Shown piece by piece: positions 1 to 5,562 of a stretch of DNA of 11,787 bases. Numbering within the stretch: position 1 is the stretch's first letter; every line of letters starts with the position of its first letter. This DNA is from JANLSE01 sp031362265 (GTDB taxonomy: Bacteria > Chloroflexota > Chloroflexia > Chloroflexales > Roseiflexaceae). Below the pieces are notes generated by a model. It saw only the letters and a program-made list of their open reading frames with translations, did no database searches and was not told the origin of the DNA. The translations under genes and the position numbers were made by a program. The stretch is from the NCBI GenBank assembly GCA_031362265.1, contig JANLSE010000070.1, positions 1 through 11,787 of the forward strand. The letters run 5' to 3'.

Positions 1-123
1 CGATAGATAGATACCGTATCCACCTATCAGTCTAGCAAACAACATGGGTACCGTCAATGATTTACAGGGCTATATCAGGCAGCAAATGAGCAGCAACACA
101 GCACAAAATACTGGGTGTGCAGA

Positions 124-597
124 TCAGAGCAGCACTGGTACAAGCGCCGCCTGTTTATAGAGCGGGTGCCCTGGCCGCCCACTCTTCAGTTTCATCAAAC
201 AGTGCGGTGCTCTGAGCATCCTCAGCACCTGAATATCTCGACCGAGCAAGCTACCTGCATTGCCCCAGGCGCAGATTACAAGCGCTGCCTGCGCCTGGAG
301 TTGTTGGATATGCTCATCGTTCTTAGGGCCAACCGGATCGCGGGTAGCCAACAACACATGTGAGGTTGTTGAGCGATAGGCAAACAAGTTGGCGAGCAGC
401 AGCGTGCCATAGCCCCAGCGCATGGCATAGTTGACGCACACCCGCACAGTCGGGTCGTCCCTAATCTCATCAGCCGTTGATGGGTTGAGGCAGATGAATA
501 ACACCACATGTTGGGCGACATCCCAAGTCCGGCGCAGTTCGTAGCGATAGCTGCCACAAAGTGAGAATATGGCTGAGGTTTGCATAGGAAGTGCCAT
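124..597 (-). CDS. DUF1643 family protein
   Basis: This 157-residue protein matches the DUF1643 pattern. It opens with a short strand region containing CGSYRYEL and RTWD. The family core follows: a CLNPSTADE segment, DDPTVRVCVNYAMRWGYG, LLLANLFAYRST, and then DPVGPKNDEHI. Near the C-terminus are ICAWGNAG and a KSGRPGHPLY segment, which is where family members usually end, so the protein looks complete. The family has no established biochemical activity; members are soluble and often lie near mobile or accessory DNA. The start is uncertain. ATG at 597 and an in-frame ATG at 585 both lack a convincing Shine-Dalgarno sequence, and homologues usually begin close to the second. It lies 108 bp downstream of tRNA-Thr on the same strand and may be read through from the tRNA promoter, but that is inference. 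Confidence 0.85.
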   Translation of the reverse strand: MALPMQTSAIFSLCGSYRYELRRTWDVAQHVVLFICLNPSTADEIRDDPTVRVCVNYAMRWGYGTLLLANLFAYRSTTSHVLLATRDPVGPKNDEHIQQLQAQAALVICAWGNAGSLLGRDIQVLRMLRAPHCLMKLKSGRPGHPLYKQAALVPVLL

Positions 598-705
598 CCA
601 TTAATTCGTCTATACTGGATAGAACGCTCACTGCCCATAAATGAGATCGCAAAGCGCAGGCCAAAACACAAACGCGGAACCCATATGGATTCCGCATCCT
701 AATAC

Positions 706-780
706 TGGAGCCGGTGATGGGATTTGAACCCGCGACCTACTGTTTACGAAACAGTTGCTCTACCCCTGAGCTACACCGGC
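706..780 (-). tRNA. tRNA-Thr (anticodon CGT)
   Basis: The reverse strand folds as a 75-nt tRNA with an encoded 3' CCA. The 7-bp acceptor stem (GCCGGTG with CACCGGC) is fully paired. The D arm is GCTC/GAGC, and the anticodon stem ACTGT/ACAGT encloses the loop TTCGTAA, giving anticodon CGT, which reads ACG threonine codons. The T loop is TTCAAAT. The T stem (GCGGG/CCCAT) has three G-C pairs, one C-A mismatch and one G-T wobble. That is slightly weak but does not prevent the fold. The gene is probably functional, since its own promoter lies immediately upstream. Confidence 0.97.
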
Positions 781-790
781 ATACACAAAT

Positions 791-819
791 ATTCTAGCAC
801 ACCCGCGCGCGTGGGTCAA
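791..819 (-). promoter_or_regulatory. Sigma-70-type promoter of tRNA-Thr
   Basis: On the minus strand a -35 element TTGACC (814-819) and a -10 element TAGAAT (791-796) are separated by exactly 17 bp. The mature tRNA begins 10 bp downstream of the -10, so the 5' leader would be only a few nucleotides. The spacer is very GC-rich and contains a CGCGCG palindrome flanked by CCC and GGG. Confidence 0.8.
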
Positions 820-937
820 CCACAATAAAGCACCTCCTGTGGGAGCCACGCCATTTCAATCGCAGTAGAGGAACAGAAGAACGACGCAAGCGAACGGCGT
901 GTACGGTCGATTGGCAGCCATATGAAAACATATGTTC

Positions 938-966
938 TTGCAAAATACATTGTTGTATGGTATAAT
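938..966 (+). promoter_or_regulatory. tnpB promoter, predicted to give a leaderless transcript
   Basis: A -35 element TTGCAA (938-943) and a perfect -10 TATAAT (961-966) are spaced by 17 bp. Transcription would start about 7 nt past the -10, at about 973, which is the first base of the chosen tnpB ATG. There is no Shine-Dalgarno sequence before that ATG. Both facts fit a leaderless mRNA. Confidence 0.6.
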
Positions 967-972
967 AGCACT

Positions 973-2133
973 ATGCAACGAACAATACGCATACAATTGA
1001 ACCCATCGCCCACGCAAACTGATTCGCTCCGTGCAACATGTCAGCAGTTCACCAGCGCCTTTAATCAGGCGGTTCGATTGGGATGGGATGCACGTATCGC
1101 CAATGCTACTAAGTTGCATTATCTGGTGTACTATCCGGTGAAAGCCGCCCATCCGATGTTGGTAAGTGATCTGATCAATACCGCCCGTGCCAAGGCTGCT
1201 GAGGCGCTGCGGAGTACGTTTGAGCTGCAAAAGAAGCCCGATTTCAAGGTACGTATGCCGCACTCGGATGCGTGTCCACCGCGCTATAATGTGCATACCT
1301 ACCGTGTGGATTGGGAGAGTTGTACCGTTCGGATGAGTACCGTCACTGGTCGTCAGACCATCCGCTTCACAATTCCTGAATACAGCGCGAAGTGGGCGGG
1401 CTACCCAACGGATACCGCCGATCTGTTGTTTCGGCATGGTTGCTGGTGGTTGCATATTGTGGTAACTGTTCCCGCTCCTGACATTGCACCGTCTGAACAG
1501 GTAACGGGTGTTGACCTGGGTATCGTGCGACCGGCTGTTACGAGCAACAATCACTTTCTGGGCAAGCGCGCTTGGAAGGCGATTGAAGGCAAGCTGTTTC
1601 ACCTGAAACGGGCGCTGCAAAAGAAGAGCACGAAATCTGCCAAGCGGCATCTCAAACGGGTGCGATTCAATCAAGCCCGCTTCCGACGTGATTGCGACCA
1701 TGTGCTGAGTAAGCAGATTGTTCGGTCGGTGCAACCAGGAAGCACGATTGTAATCGAGAGTCTGACCGATATTCGGAAGAACAGCAAGGTCAGACGCAAG
1801 ACCGAAACGAGCCGCCGTATTCATGGTTGGTCGTTTGCTCAACTCAGAACCTTTATCGCGTACAAGGCCGACGAACGCGGGTGTATGGTGGTTGCGGTTG
1901 ACCCGCGACATACCTCTCAGGCATGTAGCCGGTGTGGGCATATCGCCCGCAACAACCGTCGTTCGCGCGGGCGTTTTGTCTGTCGGTTGTGTGGTGTTGA
2001 ACTGCATGCTGATTTGAATGCCTCCCGGAATATCGCTGCCAAGTACCATGCCAGTGTCGCTAGACGTGCTGCTGGCGGGCTGCCTATCAGTCAGCCAATC
2101 GTGTCCAATCGTGAGTCCCCGACTTCCGATTGA
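973..2133 (+). CDS. tnpB: TnpB, RNA-guided RuvC-like nuclease (IS200/IS605 OrfB)
   Basis: TnpB proteins are omega-RNA-guided DNA nucleases, related to Cas12, that help retain their transposons by cutting excision sites. This copy has 386 residues, within the usual size range. The three RuvC motifs are intact: D181 in TGVDLG, E262 in IVIESL and D347 in HADLNASRNIA. A zinc ribbon lies between the second and third (C318/C321 in ACSRCG and C337/C340 in CRLCG). The N-terminal part has the usual basic wedge-type start (RTIRIQLNPSPTQ). Start choice: an upstream in-frame ATG at 922 would add 17 residues but would place the promoter inside the gene, and homologues typically begin just before the RTIRI-like strand, so ATG 973 is preferred. 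No frameshift or missing catalytic residue is seen, so it is probably active. The last roughly 30 codons also encode the putative guide-RNA scaffold. Confidence 0.95.
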   Translation: MQRTIRIQLNPSPTQTDSLRATCQQFTSAFNQAVRLGWDARIANATKLHYLVYYPVKAAHPMLVSDLINTARAKAAEALRSTFELQKKPDFKVRMPHSDACPPRYNVHTYRVDWESCTVRMSTVTGRQTIRFTIPEYSAKWAGYPTDTADLLFRHGCWWLHIVVTVPAPDIAPSEQVTGVDLGIVRPAVTSNNHFLGKRAWKAIEGKLFHLKRALQKKSTKSAKRHLKRVRFNQARFRRDCDHVLSKQIVRSVQPGSTIVIESLTDIRKNSKVRRKTETSRRIHGWSFAQLRTFIAYKADERGCMVVAVDPRHTSQACSRCGHIARNNRRSRGRFVCRLCGVELHADLNASRNIAAKYHASVARRAAGGLPISQPIVSNRESPTSD

Positions 2134-2166
2134 GGTACAAGCCGCCGGATTGTAATCCGTGCGGTT
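2050..2166 (+). ncRNA. Putative omega-RNA (right-end guide RNA) scaffold
   Basis: Four stem-loops follow one another across the tnpB stop codon (2131-2133): GCCAG/CTGGC (2050-2076), GGCTG/CAGCC (2078-2096), CAATCG/CGATTG (2106-2132), and the right-end hairpin (2140-2166). TnpB guide RNAs are known to come from the 3' end of tnpB plus the element's right end, with the guide taken from the flanking DNA just beyond it. The position and density of these stems fit that layout. The true 5' end, any pseudoknot and the exact scaffold-guide junction cannot be read from the sequence alone. Confidence 0.5.
2140..2166 (+). repeat. IS200/IS605 right-end hairpin with bulged T
   Basis: Bases 2140-2150 pair with 2155-2166 around the loop TGTA. 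There are five inner pairs (CGGAT/ATCCG), a single unpaired T at 2160, and six outer pairs that include one G-T wobble. An unpaired T on the 3' side of the stem is the feature by which Y1 transposases such as that of IS608 recognise their end hairpins. Confidence 0.7.
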
Positions 2167-2172
2167 ACTGAC

Positions 2173-2201
2173 TTGCATGCACTGCCTGAGTGTCGTATCC
2201 T
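2173..2201 (+). promoter_or_regulatory. Weak candidate promoter for the small TPR gene
   Basis: TTGCAT (2173-2178) and TATCCT (2196-2201) are 17 bp apart, with a predicted start near 2208 and a leader of about 26 nt. The -10 match is imperfect. The site lies just past the TnpB right end, so the omega-RNA guide region would overlap it. Confidence 0.25.
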
Positions 2202-2233
2202 TGCATGGCGATACAATTGCCAGGGAGGGCAGC

Positions 2234-2680
2234 ATGGCCGATCAACAAACTGAGGAAATCGCCATGTGGCGGCGTTGGTTGGCATTCTGGTGGTTTATCT
2301 GGGGGCAAAGCTTTTGCGCTTGGGGTATTCGCACCTCTGAGCCAGCTTTCTTCCGTACCGGCATAACTCTTTACACATACGCCCTCAATGTTTGGCCAAC
2401 CTATGCAATGGTGCTCTATCGCCGTGGCCTGATTCGTGGCCGCGAACTGAGCCAACACCACGAAGCCCTAAACGACCTCACGCGTGTCATTGAAATCGAC
2501 CCAGAATGGCCTGAGCCCTATCTCCAGCGCGGCCTCTTCCAACGCTTTCATGGCGATCCACACGCAGCTATCACCGATCTCCAGCAATACCTCGCCCTCG
2601 GTGGCGATACCTACTGGCGCCTTGAAGCCCAACGCCAAATAGCCATGCTCCGTGAAGAATTAGAAACACGAGTAGAATAA
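2234..2680 (+). CDS. Small TPR-repeat protein with hydrophobic N-terminus
   Basis: This 148-residue protein starts at ATG 2234, behind a purine-rich ribosome site (AGGGAGGG at 2222-2229). In-frame starts further upstream lack such a site and reach into the transposon end. Residues 11-32 are rich in tryptophan, phenylalanine and isoleucine and could be a membrane-inserted or amphipathic segment. Residues from about 58 to 125 form two TPR-like helix pairs; the second has the typical features YLQRGLFQRFHGDPHAA, and the first ends with the IEIDPEWPEPY turn. TPRs mediate protein contacts, and no catalytic domain is visible. No partner can be named. The neighbouring tnpB on the same strand is an unrelated insertion, and the MFS gene downstream is separated by more than 300 bp of repeats. 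Confidence 0.75.
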   Translation: MADQQTEEIAMWRRWLAFWWFIWGQSFCAWGIRTSEPAFFRTGITLYTYALNVWPTYAMVLYRRGLIRGRELSQHHEALNDLTRVIEIDPEWPEPYLQRGLFQRFHGDPHAAITDLQQYLALGGDTYWRLEAQRQIAMLREELETRVE

Positions 2681-2702
2681 GAACACACCATGGCCGAAAG
2701 GA

Positions 2703-2741
2703 GACAAGGTGACAAGAAGACAAGGTGACAAGAAGACAAGG
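2703..2741. repeat. Tandem repeat, 16-bp unit made of two octamers
   Basis: The unit GACAAGGTGACAAGAA occurs at 2703-2718 and 2719-2734, with a partial third copy to 2741. Each unit is itself two related octamers. A further copy of the GACAAGGTGACA core occurs at about 2792-2803, beyond the palindrome. The block is not coding on either strand. Confidence 0.9.
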
Positions 2742-2755
2742 CTTCGCCGTGAGAC

Positions 2756-2788
2756 TTCGGCGTGAGCTCAGTCGAACGCTCAGCCGAA
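2756..2788. repeat. REP-like imperfect palindrome
   Basis: TTCGGC(G)TGAGC at 2756-2767 is complementary to GCTCAGCCGAA at 2778-2788, apart from one bulged G, giving an 11-bp hairpin with a 10-nt loop that itself contains TCAGTCGAAC. Words of the type GCTCAGCCGAA and CTCAGTCGAAC are familiar from dispersed intergenic repeats in several bacterial phyla. That this one is dispersed in its own genome is inference. Confidence 0.65.
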
Positions 2789-2825
2789 CGGTGACAAGGT
2801 GACAGAAAATCGATATGTTGTATCC

Positions 2826-2922
2826 TTGCATTCTTGCATTCTTGCGTCTTTGCGTCTTTGCGCCTTTGCGTTAAAACCTCGCGTCTTTGTGTTCTGCGTT
2901 CTTGCGCTCTGCGTTCTTGCGC
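2826..2922. repeat. Octamer tandem repeats (TTGCRYYY type) and a 15-bp duplication
   Basis: Six consecutive units of exactly 8 bp run from 2826 to 2873: TTGCATTC twice, TTGCGTCT twice, TTGCGCCT, then TTGCGTTA. After a short gap, the 15-mer TCTGCGTTCTTGCGC is duplicated at 2893-2907 and 2908-2922. Frames that cross this block give low-complexity Cys/Leu/Arg/Ser peptides, so it is non-coding. Confidence 0.9.
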
Positions 2923-2950
2923 TTCAATGCTTGGCCCAGAGGGTACCTGG

Positions 2951-2974
2951 TTCCATCGTTCCATCGCTCCATCG
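2951..2974. repeat. Octamer tandem repeat (TTCCATCG)
   Basis: Three consecutive 8-bp units (TTCCATCG, TTCCATCG, CTCCATCG) lie 23 bp before the predicted MFS start codon. With the other blocks, almost all of the 317 bp between the TPR and MFS genes consists of short-period repeats or palindrome; I see no clear promoter for the MFS gene in it. Confidence 0.85.
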
Positions 2975-2985
2975 CTCACATATAC

Positions 2986-2989
2986 GGAG
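2986..2989 (+). promoter_or_regulatory. Ribosome binding site deciding the MFS start
   Basis: GGAG lies 8 bp before an in-frame TTG at 2998. It is the only plausible ribosome site near the first conserved residues of the transporter, and it excludes the upstream ATG at 2887, whose extension translates the tandem repeats. Confidence 0.55.
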
Positions 2990-2997
2990 TCCATCAA

Positions 2998-4239
2998 TTG
3001 GTCACAGTAAGTTCTATTCCAGCACCGCTCACCAATGGTCAACTCGCACTTGTCACCATTGCCCGCCTAGCAGTTACCACCGCATTTAGGATCATCTACC
3101 CGTTACAGCCATTTCTAACAGAAAGCTTGCATGTCGATCTCACAACAGTTAGTACACTCATAACAGTTCAGCTCCTCGCATCCTTAATTGGTCCGGTTGG
3201 TGGCACCATGGCAGATCTGCGTGGCGAACGCAGTGTCATGAGTGTTGGATTGGCCCTTTTCTGCGTTGGAGCACTTGCCTGTGCCATGAGCAACACGTTC
3301 ATCGCTTTTCTGTTTGGCTATGCGCTGATCGGCCTAGGTGTTGCGCTCTACCAGCCTGCAGCTTCTGCATATATCAGCGCACGAACACCCTATACGCGCC
3401 GTGCATGGGCACTAGGTATCTTCGAGATTTCCTGGGCAGGTGCGGCACTGCTGGGCGTTGCGCCACTGATGCTGGTTGTCCAGTATACCCATGCAGTGAC
3501 ATTGGTGTATTGGTCGCTTTTCATCGCTGGTGTGGCTTCGCTCATACTCATCCTGCGTGCCTTACCACCTACTCCACGCCAGCATTCTCATACAACTGGC
3601 CAGCGCTTCCAATGGAATATCTTACGCTCCACAAGTGTGGTTGCAGCGATCAGTCTTATGAGCCTCGCCATGTTTGCCTACGATCTCTATGGAGTTTCCC
3701 AGGGTGCATGGCTGAAACAAGCCTTTGGCGCAAATGAAGCAATGCTTGGGCAGGCGGTAGGCATGGCTGGAATCGCAGAACTGCTTGGATCGCTCGCGGT
3801 AGTTGCGTTTGTTGACCGGATAGGCAAGAAACGCGCTGCAATTGGTGGGTTTATCGCAGCAGCGATCTGTTTGGCACTGTTCCCGCTAACCACTGGAAAC
3901 TGGCCACTTTTTCTTGGCCTTGTGTTCCTATTCTTTCTTGCAGAAGAATTTGCGGTGGTCTCAGCAATTCCGCTGATCTCAGGAGTTGCACCAATGGCAC
4001 GCGGAACTGTGCTGGCGCTAACAGTTACAATCACGAGCCTTACACGCGCGGTTGGTTCAATTGCGAGCGCACCAGTCTGGCAATCCGCAGGAATCGTTGC
4101 CAATGCACTCGGTGCATCCGCGCTGACATGTATCGCAGTGTTGGTGTGCTGGCGGTTTGTGCGTGAGGTGGAAGCAGATTCGTCAAACTCCGAATCGCCG
4201 GGTCATCACCTCAATAATTTCGTGGATGCTGGAGATTAG
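2998..4239 (+). CDS. Major facilitator superfamily transporter
   Basis: This is an integral membrane carrier of 413 residues with a hydrophobicity pattern consistent with 12 membrane helices, the usual MFS size. The MFS loop motif between helices 2 and 3 is present near residues 69-78 (GTMADLRGER), and a degenerate copy lies between helices 8 and 9 (VDRIGKKRAA). Helix 4 carries the GYALIGLGVALYQPAASAY segment typical of drug or sugar efflux-type members. The substrate cannot be inferred. The preferred start is TTG 2998, with GGAG 8 bp upstream; the next upstream ATG would prefix 37 residues of repeat-encoded low complexity. The 3' end overlaps the convergent PAS-STAS gene by 4 bp, so the two stop codons share bases. 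Confidence 0.9.
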   Translation: MVTVSSIPAPLTNGQLALVTIARLAVTTAFRIIYPLQPFLTESLHVDLTTVSTLITVQLLASLIGPVGGTMADLRGERSVMSVGLALFCVGALACAMSNTFIAFLFGYALIGLGVALYQPAASAYISARTPYTRRAWALGIFEISWAGAALLGVAPLMLVVQYTHAVTLVYWSLFIAGVASLILILRALPPTPRQHSHTTGQRFQWNILRSTSVVAAISLMSLAMFAYDLYGVSQGAWLKQAFGANEAMLGQAVGMAGIAELLGSLAVVAFVDRIGKKRAAIGGFIAAAICLALFPLTTGNWPLFLGLVFLFFLAEEFAVVSAIPLISGVAPMARGTVLALTVTITSLTRAVGSIASAPVWQSAGIVANALGASALTCIAVLVCWRFVREVEADSSNSESPGHHLNNFVDAGD

Positions 4240-5102
4240 CTTGTCCGCGAATAACCCTGTGCGCTGACCTCAAGGCCAAGTTGCTCAAATGCCCAGGCAA
4301 TCCCTGCCTGTAAATTGGCTAGGGTCATAAACTGGTTGGATTCAAAACCAAGTTGCACGAGTGTCTGGGCAATCTCAGCACTAATGCCAACAACAACAAC
4401 TTGGCTACCCAATAGCCGTACCGCTCGTGCTGCCGAAATAAGATAACTCGCCACCAATGTATCAACGACCGGCACTCCGGTAATATCAATAATCACAATA
4501 TCGGTTTGATGCTGCACAATCGCATTCAGCAGATCTTCGGTAATTGCCTGCGCTCGGCGCGTATCGATCGAGCCAACCAACGGGAGTGCGAGAATACCCT
4601 CCCAAACCTGCACAACTGGGCTCGAAAGCGATAAAATTGCCTGGCGTTGTATCCTAATTTCGTTCTGAGCAGCATCGATCGCACGCATTTGCTCAATTCG
4701 CTCGGTGACATTCCGATGCATGATTACAACCTGGCTCACTGTACCAGCTGTTGTGCGCATTGGGAATACCGTCGACTCAACCCAGATCCGAATCGTACCG
4801 GTAACTTCAATGGTCGAATGAATCAATCTAGTGTCATACTCTACAGCTGGGGTGATCACCGTTTCTCCTGCTAGCACACGCGCAAACAACTCATGGCTGC
4901 CCTGCTCGACACTCTGCGGATCTTCGAGGATATTAAACCTCCCAATCACTCCAGCGCGTACAGCGACCCATAACTGCTCGGCAGAACGATTCATCCACAC
5001 GAGTATTCCATCTGGCCGATAGATAATCAACGATACAGGTAGCGTGTCAAGTATCGTCGGTAGTTCTGGCAGCCGTTCTGGGAATGAACTTTCTTCACTC
5101 AT
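4236..5102 (-). CDS. PAS-STAS regulator, RsbR/stressosome type
   Basis: This 288-residue cytosolic signalling protein has a PAS domain at about residues 15-135 (LPVSLIIYRPDGILVWMN at the start, HRNVTERIEQM at the end). A short coiled coil follows (about 135-157), then a STAS domain from about 160 to 275. The STAS part resembles RsbR-family proteins: LALPLVGSIDTRRAQ, DITGVPVVDTLVASYL and GISAEIAQTLVQLG. T215 (VVDT) and T247 (IAQT) occupy the positions where RsbR is phosphorylated by the kinase RsbT, if the alignment from memory is right. RsbR proteins form stressosomes that pass environmental signals to RsbS/RsbT; neither of these is in the window, so this is an orphan sensor here. The PAS ligand is unknown. 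A ribosome site, AAGGTGAG, lies 6 bp before the ATG. The gene is probably cotranscribed with the 96-residue gene 23 bp upstream. Confidence 0.9.
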   Translation of the reverse strand: MSEESSFPERLPELPTILDTLPVSLIIYRPDGILVWMNRSAEQLWVAVRAGVIGRFNILEDPQSVEQGSHELFARVLAGETVITPAVEYDTRLIHSTIEVTGTIRIWVESTVFPMRTTAGTVSQVVIMHRNVTERIEQMRAIDAAQNEIRIQRQAILSLSSPVVQVWEGILALPLVGSIDTRRAQAITEDLLNAIVQHQTDIVIIDITGVPVVDTLVASYLISAARAVRLLGSQVVVVGISAEIAQTLVQLGFESNQFMTLANLQAGIAWAFEQLGLEVSAQGYSRTS

Positions 5103-5125
5103 CGCCTACTCACCTTCAGTTGGCA

Positions 5126-5416
5126 CTATGGGTAGAACGATTCAGGCGGCAATAGTTGTGCATCTTCGATTTGTGCCAGCAGGCGACCATCCGCACGCTC
5201 TACACTGGCAATCCGGCCTTGAATATAACGCTCACCCTCACGCCACCGCACAATATCATTCGGCTGAATATCCAACATCTCAGGCCGAGTATAGGTATTC
5301 GTGAGGTCGATCATAAACTCACTATGGCTTAACTCATCCACCGGCAACCATGTATAGCGGCGCCCATAACCACGCCGTTCGATATCTACCGTTCGATAAC
5401 TCTGATCTTGAGACAT
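5126..5416 (-). CDS. Hypothetical protein, 96 residues
   Basis: I do not recognise this protein. It is soluble, charged and without cysteines. Its second half alternates in a way that suggests a small beta-rich fold (IQPNDIVRWREGERYIQGRI, then a short strand around LLAQIEDAQL), perhaps SH3-like, but that is only an impression. It has no signal peptide or membrane segment. Support for its being real comes from the start at ATG 5416, its normal amino-acid composition, and its tight 23-bp spacing to the PAS-STAS gene on the same strand, with a ribosome site for that gene in the gap. No strong Shine-Dalgarno sequence precedes its own ATG. A perfect 12-bp inverted repeat lies just upstream. A role with the PAS-STAS protein is inferred from position only. 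Confidence 0.7.
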   Translation of the reverse strand: MSQDQSYRTVDIERRGYGRRYTWLPVDELSHSEFMIDLTNTYTRPEMLDIQPNDIVRWREGERYIQGRIASVERADGRLLAQIEDAQLLPPESFYP

Positions 5417-5438
5417 GTAGTATTACTTACCATAACTA

Positions 5439-5475
5439 TCGACCATCAGCCTCTTTTGCAGAAGCTGATGGTCGA
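5439..5475. repeat. Perfect 12-bp inverted repeat
   Basis: TCGACCATCAGC (5439-5450) and GCTGATGGTCGA (5464-5475) are perfect reverse complements around a 13-nt spacer. The repeat ends 22 bp before the 96-residue gene's start codon (minus strand). It has no T-tract on either side, so a regulator-binding site or a leader-RNA hairpin is as likely as a terminator. Confidence 0.85.
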
Positions 5476-5503
5476 CATGAATCGTCATACATCTCCGGTT
5501 TTA

Positions 5504-5562
5504 ACGAGCTTTAGCTCGTCCTAAAGCGGCGCGCGTAGCGCAACAATGTACGCTTTAGCGTA
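5504..5562 (-). terminator. Palindrome cluster after the Trm112-like gene, possible terminator
   Basis: Directly after the stop codon of the Trm112-like gene (reading the minus strand) are TACGC/GCGTA (5549-5562) and ACGAGC/GCTCGT (5504-5519), both with the loop TTTA on the plus strand (TAAA on the minus). They flank GCGC/GCGC and an overlapping longer pairing, CTAAAGCG (5521-5528) with CGCTTTAG (5551-5558). A short A-rich run, not a T-tract, follows on the minus strand. It could act as a terminator, an mRNA-stabilising structure or a REP-type element. Confidence 0.45.

Larger units (their letters stand above)
820..2170 (+). mobile_element. IS200/IS605-family TnpB-only element (borders approximate)
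   Basis: The element contains a single tnpB and a recognisable right-end hairpin; no Y1 transposase (tnpA) is present. The right border should lie shortly after the hairpin that ends at 2166. The left border is not resolved: it must lie right of the tRNA promoter (-35 ends at 819) and left of the tnpB promoter at 938. I found no left-end hairpin that clearly matches the right one; the only obvious inverted repeat there is CATATG-AAAA-CATATG at about 920-935. Mobilisation would need a tnpA supplied from elsewhere. IS200/IS605 elements make no target-site duplication, so none is expected as border evidence. Confidence 0.6.

Noticed and set aside
856..2235. 459-codon open frame antisense to tnpB
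   Set aside because: Its translation has no recognisable motif, while the plus strand has all RuvC and zinc residues of TnpB. It is an antisense shadow that results from the codon bias of tnpB.
2826..2974. CRISPR array
   Set aside because: The repeats are 8-16 bp, directly adjacent with no spacers of constant length, and no cas gene is nearby.
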